This document shows positions 1-7,700 of a DNA stretch of 8,766 nucleotides, one piece after another. Both the position numbers and the translations under genes were made by a program. This DNA is from Candidatus Roizmanbacteria bacterium CG09_land_8_20_14_0_10_41_9 (GTDB lineage Bacteria; Patescibacteriota; Microgenomatia; UBA1406; GWC2-37-13), in assembly GCA_002774185.1 (NCBI GenBank), contig PEZG01000081.1, positions 1 to 8,766 of the forward strand, read 5' to 3'. The number at the start of each line of letters is the position of its first letter. Within the stretch, counting starts at the first letter, position 1. Below the pieces are notes generated by a model, which saw only the letters and a list, made by a program, of their open reading frames with translations, made no database searches and was not told where the DNA came from.

Positions 1-1399
1 ATATCCCATCCCGATAAAGAATTTTTTGTTTTGTATTACTATCATAACTGCATACCCAGTGATGCCAATCAGCATCAGTGTAAGTGGTAGTAGTGTCTAA
101 GTCATTAGCGTAAAACCCACAGAAAAAAACATCAGTGCTTCTAAATCCAAACTGGAGACCGTTATTAGTAGTCGCAACACCTTGGCCAATAATACCATGA
201 TAAGCGCCTGTTGCCCCTCTTTTTGCCCAAGCTTCAAGCGTAAATGAGGAATTGGCGAGATTGATACTACTTCCAATGTTTACATAATCATTCCCATCAA
301 AACTCAAACTACTTGCTCCAAGTCTGCTGTTGGTAGCAGTTTGCCATGTAGGAGCAGAAGAGCCAGTGCCTAATGTGCCGGCATTGCCATTGCCCGAAGA
401 ATCAACAGCGGTCGTTCCCGCGCCTTCATTCATATGCCACAAGCCGACCGTGCCGAGCGTGGCGGGAAGTTCCTGATAATACGTTTGAAGCATGGGCGCG
501 GTACCTGAGCCGATATCCGTAAGGCGGTTTAATGTACCGGCTGCAAATTCGCTGGATGTGTCATACACAACAGTGGGGTCTATTGTTATAGGAAGGGTGC
601 GTTTTTTGTCATACAACCACGAAGAGTCGATTTCAACAAATAAGGCATAGGTCTCTTGCTTTGATCCTGCGCCAACAAGCTCTTTTGAAGATCCTAATAG
701 CCGCTGGCTGTAATGAATACCGCTCTCAACTTTTTCTTCTGCTTTTTTAAACAGCATATTCTGATAGTTTGAGTCCGGTGTGGGCTGGGCTACAGGGGAG
801 CGGGTATTATCCGCAATTGGGGCAAATTTGTACTTTACCCCATATGAGATATTTCCTTTAGCATCTTTTATAAACGGACGTTCAAAATGGAATTGATATT
901 CGCCTTTTGCATTATAAAAAACCGGAATACCGTCGGGCGTAATCTTTAATATCAGGTCTTGGAGTTCCAGATTACTTTTTAATTGAGAAGAATTCGGGAT
1001 TTTATTCAGAATGATCTCTTCTTTCACGCCTTTTTGAGTAAGTTGGTACCGGATATCCAGAGTATGTTCGGGGATAGAATAGGTTATTATTCCGTCCTTT
1101 GAGTGCAGTGTTGCATTTTTTAGGGGGAGGTTGAATTGGATGCTTCCTCCATCCCGTTCGATATGAATAACGGCGTTTTCTTCCTTAACTCCAAGTGAAG
1201 CGGTCATGTTGGCTCCCGGTATTTTGCCGGAATAGGCGTAGGGTCCAAATAGCTGCCGTTGGAATCGGGGAGTGCTCGACGCGGTTTTTGCAATTTTTTT
1301 CTCCAGAATCTGAATGAAAAATGAGACCATGAATAATGCACATATAATAAAGGCATAGAAGATCACCGTGCGCTGTTTGCGGGAGTATGTATGTTTCAT
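1..1399 (-). CDS. Membrane-anchored LamG/concanavalin A-like domain protein, 3' end outside window
   Basis: ATG at 1399-1397 opens 466 visible residues running off the left edge. An in-frame TAA at 1441-1439 lies 13 codons upstream, so this ATG is the best start; no Shine-Dalgarno sequence is visible, only heptamer repeat. Residues 1-11 are basic (KHTYSRKQR), followed by a hydrophobic segment at about 12-32, fitting a signal anchor or signal peptide. Residues about 46-275 are an unassigned beta-rich region ending in LPITIDPTVVYD, a phrase typical of large extracellular proteins. From about residue 315 the sequence matches the Laminin_G_3/concanavalin A-like fold: VGLWHMNEGAG, DSSGNGNAGTLG, LSFDGNDYVNIG, FTLEAWAK and DWHHWVCSYD. 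Such domains commonly bind glycans or proteins outside the cell. It follows the giant fibre gene on the same strand after 112 bp, so the two may be co-expressed. The binding target is unknown, and further domains probably follow beyond the window. Confidence 0.9.
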   Translation of the reverse strand, partial: MKHTYSRKQRTVIFYAFIICALFMVSFFIQILEKKIAKTASSTPRFQRQLFGPYAYSGKIPGANMTASLGVKEENAVIHIERDGGSIQFNLPLKNATLHSKDGIITYSIPEHTLDIRYQLTQKGVKEEIILNKIPNSSQLKSNLELQDLILKITPDGIPVFYNAKGEYQFHFERPFIKDAKGNISYGVKYKFAPIADNTRSPVAQPTPDSNYQNMLFKKAEEKVESGIHYSQRLLGSSKELVGAGSKQETYALFVEIDSSWLYDKKRTLPITIDPTVVYDTSSEFAAGTLNRLTDIGSGTAPMLQTYYQELPATLGTVGLWHMNEGAGTTAVDSSGNGNAGTLGTGSSAPTWQTATNSRLGASSLSFDGNDYVNIGSSINLANSSFTLEAWAKRGATGAYHGIIGQGVATTNNGLQFGFRSTDVFFCGFYANDLDTTTTYTDADWHHWVCSYDSNTKQKILYRDGI

Positions 1400-1511
1400 A
1401 AAGTTTAAAGTTAAAAGTTCAAAGTGCAAAGTTACAGTTTAAAGTTAAAAGTTAAATAATAATTTTGAATTTTGAATTGAAATTTTAAATTTTGCACTTT
1501 GAATTTTAAAC
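1400..1511. repeat. Intergenic AT-rich heptamer array in head-to-head arrangement
   Basis: The gap between the two genes is almost wholly built of 7-bp words. The left half (1400-1454) reads as aaagttN heptamers with a single 6-bp slip at 1435-1440. The right half (about 1462-1509) reads as attttga, actttga or attttgc heptamers, the complementary word family. The stop codon of the giant gene lies at the array's right edge and the start of the LamG-like gene abuts its left edge. There is no clear ribosome binding site and no G+C-rich terminator. A TATTAT-like word occurs on the minus strand near 1455-1461, but I do not call a promoter. The same words recur inside the giant gene at 1918-1952. 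Confidence 0.85.
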
Positions 1512-1513
1512 TT
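1401..1513. other. Long imperfect inverted repeat spanning the intergenic gap
   Basis: Two perfect paired segments are visible: ttcaaagtgcaaa (1418-1430) with tttgcactttgaa (1491-1503), 13 bp, and aagtttaaa (1401-1409) with tttaaactt (1505-1513), 9 bp. The arms enclose about 60 bp. Transcribed leftward, the RNA could fold between the stop codon of the giant gene and the start of the next gene. There is no U tract and the stem is AT-rich, so a classical intrinsic terminator is not supported. It may simply result from opposed heptamer arrays. Confidence 0.6.
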
Positions 1514-1760
1514 AATTAATAATGAGCCAGTTAAATTTAATCTCCGGATGCGCTCCCACTCCGGATGAAACTTTGAAATATGGTTTGCAGCCCGTTTCAT
1601 TTGGCAGGCATGTTGTTTTTTGTACGACCGTTAACTGTATATTTGGGATCTGCTCTGTAGGCGTGAGATAAATAAGGGAGTCCTCTTTGATTTTTTCGTT
1701 ATAGATGATGATCTCTGAGCTATTCGTTGGTAAAATTCCAACACCCGCAGTTTGCGCTTC
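1512..1760 (-). other. C-terminal domain of the giant protein with the only cysteine pair
   Basis: The last 80 or so residues read AGVGILPTNSSEIIIYN, SLIYLTPTEQ, IQLTVVQKTT, CLPNETGC, KPYFKVSSG and IKFNWLIIN. Alternating hydrophobic residues indicate a small beta-sandwich. The SLIYLTPT and IKFNWLIIN elements resemble ends I associate with large Patescibacteria surface proteins (memory, not searched). The two cysteines, seven residues apart, could form a disulfide outside the cell. Confidence 0.6.
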
Positions 1761-4700
1761 GGTTTCGATCGCCGGCGCATAGATGCCATTTCTCACAAAA
1801 TTGTCCGGAGCTGCGATTACTGCGGCGGATGAGGTGGCATCCATGTATTTTTCAAGCGACAGTTCTTTAAATTTCGCCGACCCCGACGCGTCTATACTTG
1901 CGACTTCTTCCTGTTGAGAATTTTGAACTTTGAATTTTGAATTTTGAATTTGATTTGTCATTTGTGATTTGACATTTGACAATTGTATATTTATATCTTC
2001 TCCTTCATTCACTGCTCGTATTTCATTCGTCCGTATCCCAGCCTGCGCGATCAACGGCCCTTTTGTCGTGATCGTGCCGTCGCGTCCGATGACAACCGAG
2101 CCGTCAAATAGCGTAATTGTCGCGAGCGAGGAAAGTTTGAGATCCGAGGAGAGAGACAGGATGGAACCATTATCCATATAGAGGTTGCCGACCATAAGGG
2201 AATTGGAAACCGTTGCGTTATACAAGTTGGAATTGTCAGTGACGGTTAATTCTTCAATTGTTGGATTGTTGGATTGCTGAATTGCTGAATTGTTCCATGG
2301 AATAGTGGTTCCATCCAGATTTTGATAATATCCCGGATTTGGGAGACTGCTGTTTCTGATCGTGGCGAGGAGGGATTGGATATCATTTACATTATTGCTT
2401 AATTGTTGCATTGTTTCATTGTTGGCAATGGAACCATCGGACAATGAAGCAATGTTGCCCTCGAGCTCCTTAATATTTTCCGATTCGATTCGGGATGCGG
2501 TAAGGGTCCCGGAAACCGATGCGCTTTGAGCTGCGAGTAAACCGGATATTGTAGCTTCTCTCGCAGCTAAGGATCCGCTGAATGTGGCGTTTCCTCGTTC
2601 GTCAATGGTTGTGACGGTTTTTCCCTCAAAGCCTTTGATGATTAACTGTGCGAGAGGACCTTCGTTTTGGGATGCAATTTCACCTGAGGCTTCCTGAAGC
2701 GTTTCGTCTGTGCTCTTGTTCAAATCTATCACGAGATTTTGGTCCTGTGGGCTGATCGTGTTTGTTTCAATTTGTGATAGTTTTGCACTACCAGTTGAGA
2801 TAATATCTTCCGTTTCAACAACCGGTGATATTATTTTTTCACGGACGGTAATATTCTTAGCTATTAAATTGCCGATTTCCGCTGTTGTTGAGACAATCTT
2901 TTCGGACGTGATATTTGCCGCGACAAGGATTCCATTCACAATCATATCTTCAGTTTCAATAAGTCCCGCATTTATTCTTGCCGCCGCAACCTCAGCGAAC
3001 GCTCCCATTTCCTCGATAATTTCCTCCCCCACTTTTAGAGCGTATTCTGAATTCTTAATTCTTAATTCTAAATTCTCAATATTTCCATCATATACATACT
3101 CTCCGTTCGTTTCTTTTACAATCTGTGGACTTTCGTTTTGGCCGTTTCCATTTTCATCTACCGTAAGGAGTGAGGGCATATCGGGGTCATTCAATACATA
3201 TCCGGAATGCTGGCTGTTTCTGGTATTTGCCCACTGCTCATAGTCGAACCGGGGAGCGGTGAAACGGTAGGAGATGGAAGTCGGTCGGGAGCTGAATATA
3301 GTAATCGTGAAATGTTCTTTGTCAACATAATACCACGTCCGTGTGTTTATGGATGGAGTAAGGAGAGTAACCATTTTATCAATGTTCTCTCTCAGACTTG
3401 TAGTTTTCGAAAATAACCAAAGATCTGATCCTTCTTCAAGATTGTTAAAATCAATGATTTTTCGATATCCGACTCCGTTAATCTTCTCGGTCGTCTGGAT
3501 GATTCCGGTGGTTTCTTCTTTCATGCCGGTCATGGAGGCCATATAGGTTGCATATTTTTTCCCGTTGATCGTGTAAGGAGGGTCAATCACGCCCGCATCG
3601 ATTTTTTCATTCCCTGCAGTCCCTATGAGGACAGAGGGAGTTGCAGTTCCCCCAGCCCCTGCGCTTCCTCTAAGAATAAGTTGCCCATTGCTATCAGAAA
3701 TAAATGAACCGGCTGTGCCTGTGCCACCGATTTGTATAGACCCTAATAGAACGCTATCTCCTCCGGGATCGATGTAGAACTCAGGCGTGTTTGTATCTAT
3801 GAGTTGATGTGCGTATATTGTACCATTTCCCAAATCAAGTTCGGCCCTAGGACTTGTTCTTCCAATTCCAACATTCCCGCTTACAAGCAATCCATTTGCC
3901 GGAGCTCCATACACCCCCGCATATGAACCGATCGCAACTCCTCCATTAATGTCAAGCTTATTTACAGTATTTGTGACCCCAATTCCCACGTTCCCATTGA
4001 TCGCAAGCTTAACATTTGCTCCATACGGTCCAGTGTATCCTATTCCCAACACAGTGCCATTATCATAGAGAAGGGAAGTGGTGGATAACCCGGTTGCAGT
4101 CCATTTAGGAATATAGTTCAAGGTTCCCAATACCGCAGAAAGTAGTCCATTAGAATCACTGTAAACAACACCTGTGCTCAATGCGGTATCGATGGTTCCG
4201 TTAAATACGGCGGTTGTTCCTACCCTTAAAGATCCGTTTATATCCATCGTATAGGTGGGAGACGTCGTCCCAATCCCCACGTTTCCTCCCCATACGACCA
4301 GTTTTGTGCCGGCGGAAAAGGCGTTTGAAGTTCCAATTCCCACGTTTCCATTGAAAAATGCGTCCGTGATATTTCTTAGGCTGTCATCGGAAAAACCAAT
4401 GTATCCGGAATTCGCATCCAAATTAATATCTCCGGTAGAGTTACTGATGAGGGAAGTAGCTCCTGCGATATCAAGGAGCGCTTGAGGGCTCGTCGTCCCA
4501 ATCCCCACGTTTCCTTGCATGATAACGAATTTTGTTCCTGCTCCATAGGGTCCTGTGGTTCCAATTCCCACAACTCCTGCAGCGTCTTCGTGTACGCTTG
4601 AACTGGTAAGGCTGCTTGGATCAGCGAATTTAGCTAAGTAATTTGTTATCCCGGAGGCACTTGCTGGAGAAGCCCAAGCTCCACCCAAATTTTTAATTTC

Positions 4701-7700
4701 CATAATCCCACCGTTATCTCTGAACCCGTATCCCGTTGTCCCATCGGGCGATCCTCCAAAATTAATATATCCAATGGTTCCACTCACACCGACTCCCAGA
4801 TTCCCCGCGATGTCAAATAAATGAATAGGATTGGTTTTTCCAATGCCAATATTTCCATCTCCTCTTACATACAGACGTGAAATACCATTCGATAACACAT
4901 TTAGCGCATACGCGGTCGTTGCAGTTGACCCAATGTTTATATATACTCCATTTGCCGTACCATTAGTACTCAGATTCTGAAAGCTTGCCGCAAGGGGAAG
5001 AAGGGTGGCGGAGGGATTGTATACATTCAGTTTTGCGGTGGGACTTGTCGTCCCAATCCCCACATTCCCGCTTACTGCCAAAGAAGTTCCAGAAGCATAC
5101 GATCCGGTGTATCCAATCCCAACAACAGTGAATCTTCCCGTATTCCCCGTAAGGACAGTGAATACGCCGGTTGATGCAGTGGTTGACCCAATCGCGAGTG
5201 GTGCTCCCCACGTTGCTCCTTGAAGTTGGGAAGCATTAATGATTCCAGTTCCTACATAACTTAAGCGTCCTCCGGTTCCTATGGTTAAATTATTCACATT
5301 CGTTCCAGAGGTAATACCTGCAAAGGGAACGGATCCAGCAACGATGAGAGATTGCACAATCCAGGATGCATTCCCTGCAGCGTCTGACCTGAGGATTCGA
5401 TCTGCTCCTGCTCCGGTAGTTAAGGTAATGATTGGAGAGGTTGTTCCCACGGTCGCAGTTAACGTTGTGAACTTTCCCGTTGATGCGGTTGTTGCACCAA
5501 TAGCAAGAGGTGCTCCCCATGTTGCTCCTTGGAGTTGTGAGGCGTTAATCACGCCTGTTCCAGTATAGCTAAGAACAGCTCCGGAGCCTACGGTCATGAT
5601 AGCAGTAGTATTCGTGCCGGACGTGATATCTGCAAAAGATCCTCCACTAGTAGCTGTCCAAGAGAGTTGTCCATTTGCATCAGTTTTCAAATAATTACCT
5701 GCTACGATAGAGGCCGGCCATGTATACGCATTTTCTCCAAACACCGTTGTAGTCCCAACACGGATGGATCCGTTAATATCAAGAGTATAAGCAGGAGTTG
5801 TGATTCCAATACCAACATTTCCGGTAACTACTAGTTTTCCTGTGTTGCCAAGGTCCGTAAGAGTCATCAGGGTGTTGCCTGGTGCATCTTTCCAACTAAG
5901 GGTTCCCCCATTGCCAATGCCAATATTTGGACTGGTTCCATTGTGATAGAGATCCCAGTTTGTTGTAGCTTGGGTAATTGCAGGTATGAAAACACCGACC
6001 AGGGTATTGATGGTGCCCGCACCGATAGAGGCTGGTCCGATGCGTAAACCATAGCCTGTGGTAAGATTTCCTGCATCAACCGAAGGGAGGTCAAAATAAA
6101 CGCCAGTTGCTTCATAAACTTTTGCATCTTGTACGGACGTACCAAAATATCCGCCGATCAGACTATTGCTTCCGGTTAGTGTCGCTCCAACCGCATTCGC
6201 AATCTGGGAAAGGCCATACACACCCATAGTACTACTTGAGTACGAGCCGCCGGACCCGATCGTAGCTACTCCTTCCATAGATCTAAAACCTGCTGTGCTA
6301 GACGTACCAACTCCGATTGTTTGGTAGGAATATACGTTTCTTTTTGTTCCGCTCGTATCCGTAAAGTTATTTCTGATTTCCAAAGGAGCAGTGGGACTTG
6401 TTGTTCCTACTCCTACATTCCCACTCACCGCCAATACAGTTCCTGCTCCATAGGGTCCGGTGTATCCCAATCCCAGTACCGTTCCATTGTCATGGAGAAG
6501 GGAAGAGACCGTAAGACCAGAACTGCTCCATTTTGGTAAATAGTTATCCGTTCCGGCAATGATTGACAGGATTCCACTTGCGTCACTTTTCACCATTCCA
6601 TTCCCCAAAGCCGTATCAATCGTCCCATTTGCAATAAGAGTACTACTGAACGTTGCCGTACTACTGACATTGAGAGTGGTGAACGCTCCGGTTGAAGCAG
6701 TGAGGTTCGTGAACGTTCCGGCAGCTGGAGTGGTTGACCCTATGGCTAGTGGTGCACCCCACGTCGCACCCTGCAACTGAGATGCATTGATAATACCAGT
6801 TCCCACATAGTTGAGAACTCCTCCGGTCCCCATTGTAAGGGTATTTACGTTTGTTCCAGATGTGATTCCAGAGAAGGGAACTGAACCTGCAACGATTGAC
6901 GATTGTACGATCCACGATGCATTCCCAGATGCATCAGAGCGTAAAATTCTATCTGCTCCTGCACCGGTAGTCAACGTGATGATGGGAGACGTAGTTCCCA
7001 CTGTAGCAGTTAACGTTGTGAACTTTCCAGTTGCTGCGGTTGTTGCACCAATTGCCAATGGTGCACCCCAGGTTGCTCCTTGTAACTGAGATGCATTGAT
7101 AACACCAGTCCCCGTATATGTCAGTAATGCTCCGGAACCCACAGTCATAGCTGCAGATGTGTTTGTGCCGGACGTTAAATTTGCAAAATTAATCGCAAGA
7201 CCTGGAGGAGCTGATGTCCAGCTCAACACTCCTACTCCGTTTGTTTGTAAAACTCCACTTCCTATTTGTGAAGCCGGCCAGGTATATTCCTGTCCTCCAA
7301 AGACTGTTGTAGCACCGACTCTAAGAGAGCCATTGATATCTAATGCATAAAGAGGATTCGTGGTTCCGATACCGACATTACCTGCAGTTTGAACAAATAA
7401 TACCGGAGATGTTGTTGCTGCTGTTCCGCCAATTCCAATATCTCCGCCTGTTCCTAATGATAGAACGGTGCTTCCATCCATTCTAAAGAGTGAACCAGAA
7501 TTAGCCGCGGTATTTTGAAAATTAAAATATGTACTCCAATCGTCTGCTGCAAAATCAAACGTGACGGAATTAGTGGTATCTTGTAATCTAAATCCCGGGG
7601 TTGTCGCAGATCGTATTTCAAAATTATTAGAAGGACTTGTAGTCCCAATCCCTACATTTCCACTCACCGCAAGAGAGGTTCCAGAAGCATAAGGTCCGGT

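Noticed and set aside
1455..1461. TATTAT-like -10 box upstream of the LamG-like gene
   Set aside because: In such AT-rich repeat sequence a TATTAT word is expected by chance and no convincing -35 element accompanies it.
1401..1513. Intrinsic transcription terminator
   Set aside because: The inverted repeat is AT-rich with a loop of about 60 bases and no following U tract, so only the inverted repeat itself is reported.
2710..3243. 177-codon plus-strand frame
   Set aside because: Wholly antisense to the stalk and globular segment of the giant gene, hydrophobic and low in complexity, with no recognisable motif; a shadow of low stop density on the opposite strand.
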